A DNA stretch of 64,000 nt from Pyronema omphalodes (GCA_024516155.1 JAJJXM010000015.1:558001-622000), one strand, 5' to 3'; numbered from the stretch's first letter, positions 23,518-35,668 are shown. Program-made: numbers and translations. The notes: generated by a model from the letters alone, not told the origin.

Positions 23518-26085
23518 TCTATTACCACACTTTTCTATTATATCAAGGTTTTTATACCGGAAAACTGGAAACTTGGAATGGAAAGGAATGGAATGGGATT
23601 ATGATTGGGATTATTTAATAGGGGTAGATATTTTTGGTTGCTGGGTTGGGTTGATTGGTTGGGCGGCAGGGGGCTTTTTTTTTTTTTTTTTTTTTGGTGG
23701 ATTTGGATTTTGGATTTGGCTTGGGATTTGGCTTGGGATGCGTTTTTTTTCGCAAAAAAAAGGTTATACTACATATTATTGTATGTGACTTTTGCGAATA
23801 CGTTGAATTTTTTTTTTGTAGTGTGGTAGTGTGGTAGCGTGGTAGTGTGGTTGCGTGGTTGTGTGGTTGCGTGTATAGATTATGCGATGGAACGGACGGC
23901 CAAACGGACAGACAGACAGAGAGTCGGATGGATGGATGGTCAATCGGACAATACCTCAGTTGAGTCGGGTGGACAGTCTATCATGCTTTTCTACACTACA
24001 CTACATACACTTGTATTGTTTGTTTGTTTATTTGGATTTTCTTACCCGGTCAATTCCTATCCTATCCTGCTTATTCTATCTATCTATTGTTTTGTTTTTC
24101 TTTTTCTACCCCTACCCTACCCAAAACCAAACCAATCCAAACTAAACTAAACAAAACTAAATAGCTTATGAGCAATGATTATACCTGTTTTTTTTTATAC
24201 TTCTACTTCTATTTCTACTTCTTTTTTTTTTCGGCTTTCTTCGCTTTTTTTTCTGGTCTTTTTTTTCTGGTTTTTTTTTTGTTCCTGCTTCTTGATTCTT
24301 GATTCTTGATTCTTTTATTCATTACTTTTTACTTCCAGCTTTCTTGACGGGAATTTACTATTACTATTACTGTTACTATTACTATTACTATGGTGAATTC
24401 CTGGATTCCTGGATTCTTGGATTCCTCTGTTTTCTTTTCTTTTCCTGCTATTTCTTATTTCTTTCTTCTTTTATTCTTTATCTTCTTTTATTCTTTTATT
24501 CCTTTTATCTTTTATCTTTTATCTTTCCTCTTTTCCTGCTATTTCTTGTTTCTTTCTCTTTTCCTGTTATTCCTTTTTTCTTGATGTTTCTCTTGTCTTT
24601 TATCTTTCGTTTTCTTTCGTTTCTTTCGTTTCTTTCATTTCTTTTCGTTTTCTTTCGTTTTGGCAGGTCCGGAATTATGTAGGGCTGGGGATATCACTAT
24701 GTAGCTACAGCTACAGCAGCGGGGGCAGCGGGGGCAGTGGCAGCGGGGGCAGTGGCAGCGGGGGCAGTGGCAGCGGGGATATGGAATAAAAATGTGCTTC
24801 ATGAATTATATATATAAAGTTTTTGAAGAAAGGAGTTTTGAGATTGATGGGGTGTGATTGATGGGGTGATGGGTGATGATGGGTGATTTCTTTGAGATTG
24901 ATGGGAGTGATTTCTTTGTGATTTCTTTGTGATTGTAGTTGATGGGGTGTGATTTCTTTGTGATTTCGTTGAGATTAATGGGGAATAGGGGAAACTGAAA
25001 CCTCTAAATCTAAATCTAAATCTAAATCTCAATACTTAATCTACTACTACTAGAATTCTATTATAAATAAGTGGACTCCCCATAGCAACGAAACGGACCA
25101 CAAACCCCACATAAATTGTTTTTTTTCTATTGCTATTGCTATTGATATTTGGGCTTGTTCTATCCCCCCCATAGAGTGATGGTTTGAGACATTTTGGTTT
25201 GGTTTGGTTTGGTTTGGGTTGGGTTGGTTTGGGTTGAGAAATATGAAAAGGAAGTTGGATATAGCATAGGAATAATGGGATATGAATAGCGGTGTAGCGG
25301 TGTAGCTTGTTGAAGATGAAGTTTATTAACGGTACATATACATATACATATGTGGATTGTGGATTGTGGATTGTGGATTGTGGATTGTGGAGTAGGAGTG
25401 GGAATGGGAATGGGAGTAGGAGTGGGAGTAGGAGTGGGAGTAGGAGTGGGAGTAGGAGTGGGAGTAGGAGTAGGAGTAGGAGTAGGAGTAGGAGTAGGAG
25501 TAGGAGTATAGAGAAGGGGGGATAGAAAGGTTTTGGGTGTTGAAACTTATTCAAGCTGGATACGGGTATGGGAGACGTCATGTATAGATAACCTTAAACC
25601 AATTCGCCTTTGATTTCGAAGGCCGGCGGATGTGCTGATTATTATTATTATTATTATTGTGTGTTTTTTTTTGATACATACTACGGTCTACTTACTATCT
25701 TCTTTTCAAAAAAAAATGGCGTTCATATATATATTCTAGAGCCAAGTTGTTAATTCATGTAGCTTATTAGTTTTATGATTTATGATTTACAGTTTATCTA
25801 CATATAGTATAGAGTATGGTTGCCTCTATATATATAAGACATTTCCGAGTCGATAAGTCCGAGTGAAAGCCCATGTTCAGCGCTAACACTAACTAACCCC
25901 ACCAAGTTTCTAACCCCACCAACCCTGGCAAAAACGTCGCCACTTGTAACGTTCCGGAACTTTTAGAAGTTGCGGCGCGCCTTACCCCCCCCACCTACCT
26001 CCCCTCCGACGAAGCGACGAACGAAGCGACGAAGTCACGAACCTCGCTCCCCTCCCCCCACCCACCCACCACCCCCACCAACACG
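23518..26085. other. Microsatellite-dense intergenic region
   Basis: Between two plus-strand genes. It contains a T-run (about 23675-23695), GTGTGGTAGC words (23820-23870), long CT/TTC-rich stretches (24180-24660) and a GGGGCAGTGGCAGC repeat (24720-24775). Further on are a TTTGTGATTTCT repeat (24895-24970), GGTTTGGTTT (25196-25240), GTGGATT (25350-25390), GGAGTAGGAGTG (25390-25508) and TTA repeats (25640-25660). The last 100 bp are C-rich before the Tcd1 start. No gene was recognised. Confidence 0.5.
25390..25508. repeat. Hexamer-based tandem repeat (GGAGTA/GGAGTG)n
   Basis: About 20 units of GGAGTA and GGAGTG, seen directly. It follows GTGGATT repeats at 25350-25390. As a triplet-multiple unit it keeps open frames on both strands, but it is not a gene. 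Confidence 0.85.
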
Positions 26086-27810
26086 ATGTCATCAGGCGGA
26101 CTCGAACTCAGCAATATCCTCCAGTCGCAGAAAGCGCAGCTGATATTAACAGCAGTCGCATCTGGGGTTGTAGTTGGATCTAGTATTCTTGCGTTTCAGT
26201 CGGCTAGACATCAGGAGAAATTGAAGGATATTAAGAGAACTAATAGAAGGAGGAGTGAGGCTACTGCTGTAAGCTTTTCTTTTCTTTGCTTTGCTGCTGG
26301 CAAGATTGTTGAGTTGGTTGGAAGATTGAGGAATAAAAGCTAATTGGAGTTCTTTCTTTCTTTCTTTCTTAAAGTTGACGGAATTCGGTGCTCCTGCTAC
26401 CCCCTCGAAACTACAAACTGAACCCGATGTGGAACTTGCGGCAAAGGCAAGAAGAGGAGATTGGGATGAGGGTATGTCGTCATACCTTATGACAGTCTAC
26501 TAAGCGACAATACTAATTGGTTTTGCTTCTTCTTCTACATAGATTTGATTCTCGAGCAGCTTGCGCGTAATCGTGTTTTCCTCGGTGACGAAGGTCTACA
26601 GAAGGTTCGGGATGCATACGTGATAGTAGTTGGCTGTGGAGGAGTTGGATCCTGGGCTGCTACTATGCTTGTTCGATCCGGTGTTGGAAAGATCAAGTTG
26701 GTAGATTTTGACCAGGTTACGCTTTCCTCCTTGAATAGACATGCGGTGGCTACATTGGGGGATGTTGGAACTCCGAAAGTTATGGCTTTGAGAAAGCATT
26801 TGGAGCAGGTTGCGCCTTGGGTTGAAATTGATGCTACTAATGAGCTTTGGAATAAGGAGAATGGAGAGAGACTTTTGGCCGGAAATCCTACCTATGTCGT
26901 CGATGCTATCGACAATATTGAGACAAAGGTGGATTTGTTGCATTTTTGTCATTCCAAAGGTATTCCGGTTATCTCAAGCATGGGTGCGGGTTGCAAGAGT
27001 GATCCTACTAGAGTATGTTTTCTTTCCCCCCTCCCCATCTAACATGGCTTTTGCTACGATAACGCCTCGCTTACAGCTTATGTTTAGGTCAACATTGGAG
27101 ATATTTCCGAATCCGACGAAGACCCTTTATCCCGCTCTACTCGCCGCAGATTAAGACAGAAGGGTATCACCACCGGTATCAAGGTCGTCTACTCCATCGA
27201 GAAGCCCGGCCCCGGCAAAGCAACATTACTACCTCTCGACCAGGAAGAATACGAGAAGGGAAAAGTAGACGAGCTCGGAGTTCTCCCTAGTTTCCGTGCC
27301 CGAATCCTTCCCGTTCTCGGTACTATGCCAGGACTTTTCGGTCTCTGTGTAGCAAACGAAGTATTATGCGAGATTGCCAATTATCCCATGGAACATTCTC
27401 TAGGCAAGAACAGAACCAAACTCTACCAAGATATCGAGGCAAAGCTTGCAGGATTAGAAAGCAGGTTGAGAGGAAATGTTGCTGGACTTAGACTGGCTAT
27501 GACGGCTGATGATATCGGTTATATCGTTGAAGAAGTCTTTAAGGGAAAGAGTGCCATCTCGGGTTACTCCACTAGACTGCTTTTGATGAGATGGCAACCC
27601 TTACCTCCTCGAGATGAGGGTCACTGGGGTCTTGATGATCATAGGCTCCAGATTGATGAGGTCGTATTAATGACTAAAGAGGAGGCTAAGAAGCACGAAA
27701 AGGAAGTTTTGATTGAGCGCAAATCCGTTGAGGAAGTTTGGGGTCAAGAAGTTATCGACCGGGTTAACAAGCGCAGAGCAGAGGAGGCAGTTTATGCGAA
27801 ATTTAGATAA
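26086..27810 (+). CDS. TCD1: tRNA threonylcarbamoyladenosine dehydratase (TcdA/Tcd1, ThiF family)
   Basis: Predicted 490 aa from four exons: 26086-26268, 26375-26471, 26543-27012, 27088-27810. The enzyme uses ATP to cyclise t6A37 to ct6A in ANN-decoding tRNAs. The N-terminus has one transmembrane helix (about residues 17-38, LILTAVASGVVVGSSILAF), consistent with the outer mitochondrial membrane location of yeast Tcd1/2. The ThiF/E1-like domain starts with LARNRVFLGDEGL. The nucleotide loop is VIVVGCGGVGSW (about 120-131), then LVDFDQVTLSSLNRHA and VVDAIDNIETK. VISSMGAGCKSDPTR and the C-terminal VVYSIEKPGPGKATLLPL are also typical of Tcd proteins. PVLGTMPGLFGLCVANEVL closes the catalytic domain, and a basic/acidic helical tail follows. 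Length agrees with fungal Tcd proteins (about 430-500 aa). Confidence 0.94.
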
Positions 27811-28438
27811 AAAGAGACATAGTCAAGAAAAATTATGGGTGATAGAATATGGGTTTCTTTTCTTTTCTTTACACACAAAAAAAGAAACGAATTTATTTTT
27901 TGTATATACATATACATAGCGGATGTAGATCTGTAGCTACTAGGTATCTGTATATTTACGGCTTCCTTTTCATTTTGGAAAGGTTTTATCAGTTTGACAT
28001 ATCTCCCCTATCTAGCGTTTGGTCTTGGTTTACAGATTTGACATATTCGCTTGATGGCGTCGGTGCGTCAAGGCGTCGGGTCCGTGAGTTGCACCCCGCA
28101 GGGTCCTCCCTCTTGATATTAACTTAAAACAAACGAAGCTTGCGATAAGATCGATCTAGGATCTAAACATATAGATCTATAAAGCTTCTTTTTTAAATTT
28201 GTAACGTTTATTTTCATCCGTAATATGTGTATTGTAATAAAAAACATTCAAAGTTGTGGCAGATTTTCTTTTTTTAGTTATGGCATCATATCATATGCAT
28301 CTCATCAATCCGATGTTGTATGTATGTATGTAAACCCCACTTCGCGCTTGCATATGTACTCTATGTACACTAACCACGCGTTCCAACAACGCGTCTTCAG
28401 CATCACGCAACACCTCACACGCAACGACAGCCAACACT
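27811..28438. other. Intergenic, Tcd1 3' flank and cyclin promoter
   Basis: 628 bp, A/T-rich near 27830-27920 and 28180-28270. A short ORF at 28225-28527 overlaps the cyclin start out of frame and is not supported. Confidence 0.45.
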
Positions 28439-29414
28439 ATGGTTTCCTTACTTACCAATCCTCTCGCTACACCTTCACAACTCAGTACCAGTCCAAGTTT
28501 CCTAGATGGCATCCCATCAGATCTTGAAGCTTCCCTGCTATGGGCTTCTTCTACATTGATCCAAAGCGCCGGGATTTTGCTTCGTCTGTATGCCCCCCTT
28601 CTCTGTCACGGCAATAAACCCTCCAAGCCCGCTTTACCAGTCCTATAGTATAACCTTCACAAGATCCTCCGTCACATAACTAACCCATCACAGCCCTCAA
28701 CCAACCATAGCAACCGCCATAATCCTCCTCCAACGTTTCTACCTAATCCGATCCTTCCTCTCCTTCCCCCCACTACCAACCTGTCACGCCGCCCTTTATC
28801 TCGCCAGCAAGATAACCGAGCACCCCATCAAGCCTCGAAAAATCATCACCGTAACAAACTACCTAATCCGGATCCCCAGCATCTCACCAATCTCCCCCTC
28901 TTCCTCCTCTTCCTCCCCGGAAATAGACCCCGAAACCCACTACCTGGACCCAACACAGCTCTACTATTCCCAACAACACCTCCTGAACACAGAAACCGAG
29001 ATCTTGAAAGCCTTAAATTTCCAAACGCACTGTTCGCTCCCTTATTCACTAGTAATAACCTACCTGCAAACCCTAGACTATTTATCCAGCGACAAGAACT
29101 CGGGGGTAAAGATTGCGATCGGTTATTTAAATGATTTATTAGTTTCCGGATCTAGAGTTTATTTAACTCATCAACCGAATGTTTTGGCTGTTGCCGCGGT
29201 TTACTTAATGGCTAGGAAAAATAGTTGGAAGTTGCCGGAGGAGTGGTGGTCGGTTTTTGATGCTGATAGAGAGGATTTGGGGTTTCTTTGTGTGGCGATT
29301 TTGGGGGTTGAGGAGGAGGTGCGGAGGAGGAGGGAGGTGTGGAGAGGGATGGGGGGTGTTTGGGAAAGGGAGGATGTGGAGAGGGAGATGGATAGAAGGC
29401 GTGGTGCGGTGTGA
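28439..29414 (+). CDS. Cyclin L-like protein (Cyclin_N domain)
   Basis: Predicted 289 aa from exons 28439-28587 and 28694-29414. The 106-nt intron (GTATGC..CACAG) has an ACTAACCC branch. The spliced product reads ...SAGILLRLPQPTIATAIILLQRFY: the first cyclin box helices, with LYLASKITEHPIKPRKIITV matching the L/T/K-cyclin pattern. It continues with LLNTETEILKALNFQ and, in the second fold, VKIAIGYLNDLL, FDADREDLGFLCVAIL. These features match transcriptional or splicing cyclins of the L type, which partner a Cdk11/Cdk12-like kinase. A Ser/Pro-rich insertion (SPISPSSSSSSSPEIDPE) lies between helices. The RS-rich C-terminus of animal cyclin L is missing; instead the tail is E/R-rich. The exact orthologue is not certain. 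Confidence 0.8.
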
Positions 29415-30018
29415 TGGGTGATGGCTGGTAATCCATGTTGGCAGCTGGTGATAAATGGTGATTTGGTATGAGGGATACGGGATTTGTTCATAGGGGGTTG
29501 GTTTAGTTCTGGGTTGGAATTATACAAGAGATATGCAGTAATATACCCAAGTACGATAGAATTTACAAGATTATAACTGGGAATGCAAATTATCATTACA
29601 TAAGGGGTATCAAATAAGACAATTGAAGACTTGATGGTTTGGATAGAAATTTAACTACAGTATATAGAAACTATGACCTGGGACAACAGAACGCCAAATA
29701 AAAAAATAATACATGAAAATTTGTTTCGTACAAGCATGCCTAGAATCTTCTGAGCAAAAAAGATATGCGAAAAATACAAAAACGTGAGTTCTATCAACCC
29801 AAAATTTCCTCTAATATTTCCTCCTTTTTTATAGATTAAAATGTCGATAACCCAGTCTTGGCCCCGCTTTTTTCTTGATTTATTTATTTCTTCTTTCCTT
29901 GCTTCTAACTCTCATCACCCCGCATCCTACCAAACCAATATATCCCCAATTTCACAATCTCTATCCCATCCCCATCCTGTTCCTATTCCCCCATCTCCTT
30001 CACCTTCCTCCATCTCCA
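29415..30018. other. Convergent intergenic region
   Basis: 604 bp between the cyclin (plus) and pfkB kinase (minus) 3' ends. Mostly A/T-rich; C-rich simple sequence from about 29960 continues into the kinase 3' coding end. Confidence 0.45.
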
Positions 30019-31326
30019 TTACCTTCCCCCATCCCCAACCCCACCATCACAGCCCCTAGAACTAACCCCACCATCAAACCCCCTAAAACCCACCCCCTCC
30101 CACAACCCCGCAAACCCCTTCCTCCCACACTTTCTCCCCGCAATCAACGTCGCCATATCAATAGGCAATAAATAATCCGCACTCTCACCCATATCCATAC
30201 CAATCCCCACATTTATATCCATATCCACATCCATACTCAACCCCATACCAACCCCCAAATCCATCCCACGGCTTCGCAAATCTGTATCCATCCCACGGCT
30301 TTGCATTCCCAGCGATACCACATGATTCCTGATATAAGCCCATAAAGCACCGGCGATATAAGAATCACCCGCACCGATAGTTTCGATTACAGCAGTAGGA
30401 TAGGCGGGTGTATGATGGAGTGTTGAGGGATCTTCTTGATTGGAGTTTGCTGGGATGGAATAGAAGAATGAACCATAGCTTCCAAAAAGGAGGTAAAGAT
30501 GTGAGGGGTGCTTCATTTCCGGGGAAAGGATTTCGATGATTTTCATAGCGGTTTGCAAGGGGTTTGAGACTTCACCGCCGCTTTCCTCAACAGTGCAATT
30601 GTTGATGAGTAGCTCCGCATAATCTCTCGCCATAAATACCACATCCGCTACCTTTACCAACTCCCATATACCCTCACGATCTCGTTCTACATCAATACTT
30701 ATCCTCCCGCTAAATCCTGCATCTTTCACGATTCTTAGAAACTTGGAAACTTCTGTACAGTTTCTTGCCTCGGTATGGATCCAGTCGGGAGGTTTGGGGA
30801 GGGAGGAATATGCGGTTGAGAGCTCTGTGGCTGTGGGTTCTGGGATGTTTTTGGGGTGGGAGAGGATCGTGCGGGTGTTGGTGGATTCTGAGCAGATTAT
30901 GGTGGCTTCGTGGGTTCCCTGGACTCCGGGGCGGTGGAAGAGGGTTGGTGAGATGGTGTGGGCTTGGAGGTCCCTGGTTATGGAACTGGTGGTTGGGTGT
31001 TTGGGTTAGCTGGTTGGTGGAAAAGAAGATGGATGAGGGGATCCAGAATACCTGCAGGAAGTTTCTTCGCCGACGGAGCCGAAGTAGTAGAGATGCGAAA
31101 ATGCGGGACTGAAATTGTGGCTGTAGAATGATGGGGCATTTTGTAGGGCTTTTAGGGTGTTGATTACGTTGCCTCCGAGGCGGACTTCTTTGCTGGTTAG
31201 GCGGGTTTTTTGGTCCTCGGAAAAGGTTGGTACGTAGAGGATTGTGTCTTCGTAGATTGCTCCGAGGAAGAGGATACTGGGTCTTGGGTCCATTGGATTG
31301 TGGAGAACTGGTTGGCTGGATGCCAA
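30019..31326 (-). CDS. pfkB-family carbohydrate kinase (ketohexokinase-like)
   Basis: Predicted 413 aa from exons 31052-31326 and 30019-30985. The 66-nt intron (GTATTC..CCACCAG) joins GEETSC to SSITRDLQAH. N-terminal FLGAIYEDTILYVPTF and EVRLGGNVINTLKAL form the sugar-binding half. VADVVFMARDYAELL and HLYLLFGSYGS follow. ETIGAGDSYIAGAL (GAGD about residues 296-299) is the second pfkB signature with the catalytic Asp, and AGRKCGRKGFAGL is the closing helix. The family phosphorylates sugars or nucleosides; the pattern is closest to fungal ketohexokinase-like proteins, but the substrate is not certain. An unusual Met/Asp/Gly-rich low-complexity insert (about residues 318-360) separates the last two conserved helices. 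The last 25 residues are Gly-rich and encoded by simple-sequence DNA. Confidence 0.82.
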
Positions 31327-31713
31327 TGATGAAGAGATCCAGAGTGGAGTTGGGGTTCGGTGAATGGAGGTGATGTTGATATTGATAGTTCAAATTTATT
31401 CTAACTCTGCTTTGCGAACCCCGCAGTGGATTAAGTGCTATGGGCTATAATTTGGAGAAGTATGAAATCTCCTAAACGTGGTTCTATGATTTTGATATCC
31501 GACATGATAAACCTCAAAATGTTGAAGAAACCTATTTTTAGCCTGCTGTATTCATTGGATTATTAGGCTGTCTAGCTCTCGCTACATACGTACTCTACAT
31601 GCATCGCTAAAGCCGAACCCCTACCCCAGATATGACGACATCACGGAACACCAGGTGACCGAGCATCACCAGTATATGATGAGCGCTTCCCCACCGATCC
31701 AGAACCACAAACA
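31327..31713. other. Divergent promoter between pfkB kinase and DAGK-like gene
   Basis: 387 bp shared by two divergently transcribed genes. No repeats and no gene are seen in it. Confidence 0.5.
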
Positions 31714-32979
31714 ATGCCATCCTCAACCTTCGCCGACCACCCTGCTACATTCAAATTCTCCACCACAAATGGCCTTACCATTACGCCGAAAGGCGGGGAT
31801 GAAACCACGGAGCTTTCCCTCGAGGACCTAATCTGCATCGTCCCCTCGTATGACCAAAACAGCTACACACTCTGCTACCTCGCACGAGATGCCTCCAATA
31901 ACCCCGAAATTCTGATGACAGCAGCTATTTCCAACCCTCCAAAACCTCTCCTAGACCAATTCTTAATCTCTAAGCTCCCCGAGCATCTCACCAACCCCCC
32001 TACAGTCCTCGTTTCAAGCGCCTCCGGAAGTAATGGCGCTGCATCTTACTACGATAACTTTATCTCCCCGCTTCTTTTCGCTTTATACGATACCCATGAC
32101 CTCGGTCCTCCATCGCCTATTCATACCACCTCCGCCACTACCATCTCCGATACAGTCCGGTCCCTCTCCCAGAAATCAGAGCAGCAGACTATTCTTCTCC
32201 TTGCCGGCGACACTGCTATCACCGAAGCTATCAACGCTGCAAAAGATCATATCACCCTCGCCATCTTCCCTCTCGGAACAGGAAATGCATTATCAACCTC
32301 CTACCACTCTTCTAAAGGGCACCCATTAATTTCACCCCTAAAGGCTCTTCTCCACGGTGCCGCAAAGCCACTACCAACATTCTCCGTCCAATTTTCCGCG
32401 GGGGCGAAATGCAGCAACGGGACTGCGGTTGAGCCAACAACAGGGGCTATAGTAGTTAGCTGGGGGGTTCATGCGGCGGTAGTAGCAGATGCGGAGGAGC
32501 TTCGTGCTACTGTTAAAGGGCGGGAAAGGTTCGGGGTGGCGTTTCAGGAGATTGCGAAGGAGATGCATAGGTTTCTTGGAAAGGTATCTGTTCGGGTTGA
32601 TGGGGAATGGAAACAGGTCGGAGATGAAGATCATTTTTATGTGCTGGCTACTATGTGTGCGGAACTTGAACCTGGGTTTAGAATTTCGCCGGATAGTACG
32701 CCGGGGGAGAAAAGGATGAGGTTGGTTTGGTTTAGCGTGGAGAAACCGGAGGAGGTCGGGGAGATGATGGCGAAGGCGTTTGATGGCGGGAAGCATACGG
32801 ATGATGAAAGGGTTAGGTATGAGGCGGTGGAGGGGATTAGGATTGAGGTCCAGGAAAAGGAGGAGAGGTATAGAAGGGTTTGTATTGATGGGGGGATTGT
32901 GACGTTGCCTGAAAATGGGTGGGTTGAGGCGGTTGTGAATGATAAGGATGAGGGAGTGAAGTTGGTTTGGTGTGAATAA
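31714..32979 (+). CDS. Diacylglycerol/sphingosine (LCB) kinase-like catalytic domain protein
   Basis: Intronless, 421 aa. The organisation resembles the DAGK_cat/LCB5 fold. An N-terminal PH-like beta region ends at about residue 75. PTVLVSSASGSNGAASYYDNFISPLL corresponds to the opening strand and helix (IxNPxSGxGxAxxxF in canonical kinases). QTILLLAGDTAITEAINA sits where SGGDGTxxEVxNG normally lies. FPLGTGNALS (about 185-194) is the second nucleotide-binding loop. The GGDGT motif is degenerate (AGDTA), so catalytic activity is doubtful or altered. The C-terminal beta-rich half (HFYVLATMCAELEPGFRISP, DGGIVTLPENGWVEAVV) corresponds to the lipid-binding domain. Fungal relatives are generally annotated as ATP-NAD kinase-like proteins. 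No signal peptide or membrane segment is seen. Confidence 0.75.
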   Translation: MPSSTFADHPATFKFSTTNGLTITPKGGDETTELSLEDLICIVPSYDQNSYTLCYLARDASNNPEILMTAAISNPPKPLLDQFLISKLPEHLTNPPTVLVSSASGSNGAASYYDNFISPLLFALYDTHDLGPPSPIHTTSATTISDTVRSLSQKSEQQTILLLAGDTAITEAINAAKDHITLAIFPLGTGNALSTSYHSSKGHPLISPLKALLHGAAKPLPTFSVQFSAGAKCSNGTAVEPTTGAIVVSWGVHAAVVADAEELRATVKGRERFGVAFQEIAKEMHRFLGKVSVRVDGEWKQVGDEDHFYVLATMCAELEPGFRISPDSTPGEKRMRLVWFSVEKPEEVGEMMAKAFDGGKHTDDERVRYEAVEGIRIEVQEKEERYRRVCIDGGIVTLPENGWVEAVVNDKDEGVKLVWCE

Positions 32980-35141
32980 GTAGATCTAACAAGCTAGATA
33001 AAGTCAGAGAAAGTCGGATGATGTTGGATGAAGCTGAGTAAAGTCAGACGAACCAAGGATAGAGAGAGTAAAGATGAAAAATCCTTTCAGGATCATAATG
33101 ACAATAACGACATTTCATTTACAGCATAGCACAGCACAATACATTTAAATATATACCCGCAGTACTACTAAATAAAATACCTTTCCTATTGATGATAAAT
33201 ATTCTACAGACTTGACCAGAACAGAAGGGCCGGTAACAGTATGCATGAAATAAATAACAAAAGCAAAAGCTTCAAGTTCCGATAATCTTTTCAAAAGCCC
33301 GTCCGGAAAATACCCACCCCCCACCCCCGTAGCTCAAAAGTAAAACATCTTCTGCATCTCCACTCCAGCCTTGGCTTGCTTTGCTTTGTTTTGACATATA
33401 CGCCCGTGGGCTGTTTATGTGAATGTGAATGTAGATCAACCGTCATGATGTTTCAATGCATCGCAGCGCATCAGTGCATCAAACATTTTCCTTGGCCAGC
33501 CTGGCATATCCAGCTTAGCCAAGGAATCCACACATGTCACACATGGCACGCAGATCATCCTATCCACAACCGAAAAACCATCACATCCCACATCAACCAA
33601 TAACATTTCCCATCGTACCTCATGTTTCGATTGATAAATGGATAAATGCTCGGAGAAATGTTTCCGTTACTCGTGAATTCTTCGCGGTATTTTTATACAT
33701 ACGCGCAAAATGAAACAACGACGCAGCTTTTTTTTTGGGTTGCGACGTATGTAGGGTGGCGCTTGATCTCTGGCGCTACACGGGGCCACGGCTAGGCAAC
33801 ATGCTTCACTGTTTAAACTTCATGGGATAGAACTTAGAAGCACGGAAGCACAGAAGCGAAAAACCTTGGCGCTTTTGCAGCTTCGGCTTCGCTTCAGCGA
33901 TGTGTTATGTAGGCTTTAGCAGGCGGCAGGGTGCTTCATGCTGCGTGCTTAAGCTTCCAAGACATTCTATGGTGGTGTATGTATTCCGTCCCACGTGTTC
34001 GAACTTCGAGGTGTTTTGGGGCGATAATGATTTCAGAGTTATGAAAAAATCAGATACAGTAGGGGTTACTTTAGAGATTAGTAATGATGTTGGGGGGGGG
34101 ATATGTATGTGGATAGATGCTTAAGGAGGAGAATGGTAGGTGTGTGGGAGGGGGGTTTATGGAATTCTAATAATTCAGTATTTTTTCAACGATTTCGATA
34201 GCAATAGACATAGATATAGACATAGACATAGCCTTACGTATCATCCTTTTGGGGGGTTTTGTTTTATTTTCGTTTCGTTTTCGTTTCCTTTTCGTTTCGT
34301 TTTAGAGTTGAACTTGCAGAGTTGCAGAACCCCACCACATCCTTCCTACCTCCCCATAACTCAGCAACACATCTCCCTCGTAAAGTTACTTAGCTTCAAG
34401 AAATGGTTCGCCATAATAAATTTAGCATCTTAAATTTACCTATATCGCATCAGATGAAAAAGGCATCAAGTCGCATCTCTCCATGTATGTAGAGATTTCC
34501 AAAATTATATTTTTTTTCCCCGTCTCTATCGCATCGCGCATACCGAAACCGACCTGTGACGACCGATTATGTAGCACCATAGCACCGTACCATAGCGATA
34601 TGTAGACGAAATCCCTATGTAAGCAAACCCTGATTTTCCCACCTTCCTTACCGCCTGCAAAGCGCAGATCATGTTACATGCCTGCATGCCTGCACCAATA
34701 GTCGCATGATCCCTGTTTCTAGATTTCTGATTTCCGAAAGCGATGATGGTGGTGGAGGGTGGTGGAGTTAGAGTTATTATCCTGATCCTGGTTTTCTAGC
34801 TATAATGTAAACGTCATTTTTTGTGGTTTACCGTTCCCTGCTGAGGATGGAGGAGGGTGGAAGGGTCTTAAAGTCGTGTTTTTCGCCTGTTGATGGTTAT
34901 TTTTCGACGTTTTATACAGACTCCATACTCCATTAGCACTCTATATATACCGTTTAACACCTCGTTTACAACTTATTTACACCTCGTTTAACACCTCCAC
35001 CACCAGAAATATCGCAGCGACTTACGGATAATCAACTACTCATACAAGAGAACTATTCGTCTTTCTGAATAAAGCATCATCGTCTCTTTCTAATCAGCAC
35101 ACAACTACCCACAACCCACAACAACTCCATATCCCCCAACA
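32980..35141. other. 2.2-kb gene-free intergenic region
   Basis: Short open frames at 33376-33603, 33900-34124 and 34140-34433 have no recognisable similarity. Simple sequence includes CGTTTTCGTTTC repeats (34267-34300), GACATAGA words (34208-34230) and several GTATGTAG words. The final 250 bp, rich in CACCTC/CATC, are probably the promoter and leader of the MARVEL-like gene. Confidence 0.45.
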
Positions 35142-35668
35142 ATGGTCTTAAAATCGACCTCCAACCGCACCTCACCTCCCGGCGGCGTAATCGGGCTAAC
35201 CCTTCGGCTTCTCCTTCGAATTTCGCAAATCATCATCTCGATCATAACAGCAGCCTTATACGGCAAAGACATTGGAAGCGGCAACCATTCCTCAGGCTGG
35301 ATATTTGCAATCATAGTCTCAATCCTATCCTTCCTAACCGCGAGTATCTATCTCCTTCCAATTCTTCGTAGTCACAAGACTTTTATTTGGGATGCTATTT
35401 TATTCCTGTTCTGGACCGCGTTGTTCGGTGCTTTTGCCAATATCTATTTGCATCGCACTTGTAAAACCGGTTGTAGGAATATGAAAACTGCTATGTGGTT
35501 TGATTTGGTCGGTATGCTGTTGTGGTTGCTTTCGGCGGTTGGTAAGTGGGCTTTTCTTTGGGGGTGGTGGATGATAGAACGATGATTTGCTAACTGAGAC
35601 CTTGCTTAGCGGGAGCGATATTATTCTTCAAAGAAAGACGGGCAGGTTATGCTGGATCCGCCGTTTAA
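35142..35668 (+). CDS. MARVEL-like four-TM membrane protein
   Basis: Predicted 152 aa from exons 35142-35541 and 35610-35668. The 68-nt intron (GTAAGT..CTTAG) has a GCTAACTGA branch. Four hydrophobic segments are visible: LRLLLRISQIIISIITAALYG; GWIFAIIVSILSFLTASIYLL; WDAILFLFWTALFGAFANIYL; and MWFDLVGMLLWLLSAVGAGAILFF. The acidic-aromatic WDAxLFxxW and the M(K)xAxWxDLVxxLLWLxS pattern are common in fungal MARVEL-domain proteins, and a basic ERRAGYAGSAV tail follows. Such proteins sit in the plasma membrane or secretory vesicles; a specific role cannot be stated. Without the second exon the frame runs on into intron sequence and the fourth helix is incomplete. Confidence 0.75.

Noticed and set aside
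24299..24682. 127-aa Phe/Leu-rich open frame resembling a membrane protein
   Set aside because: Arises from a T/C-rich low-complexity stretch, not a true hydrophobic protein.
25036..25581. 181-aa Leu/Pro-rich open frame (minus strand)
   Set aside because: Encoded by GGAGTA/GGAGTG and GTGGATT simple repeats; no conserved protein content.
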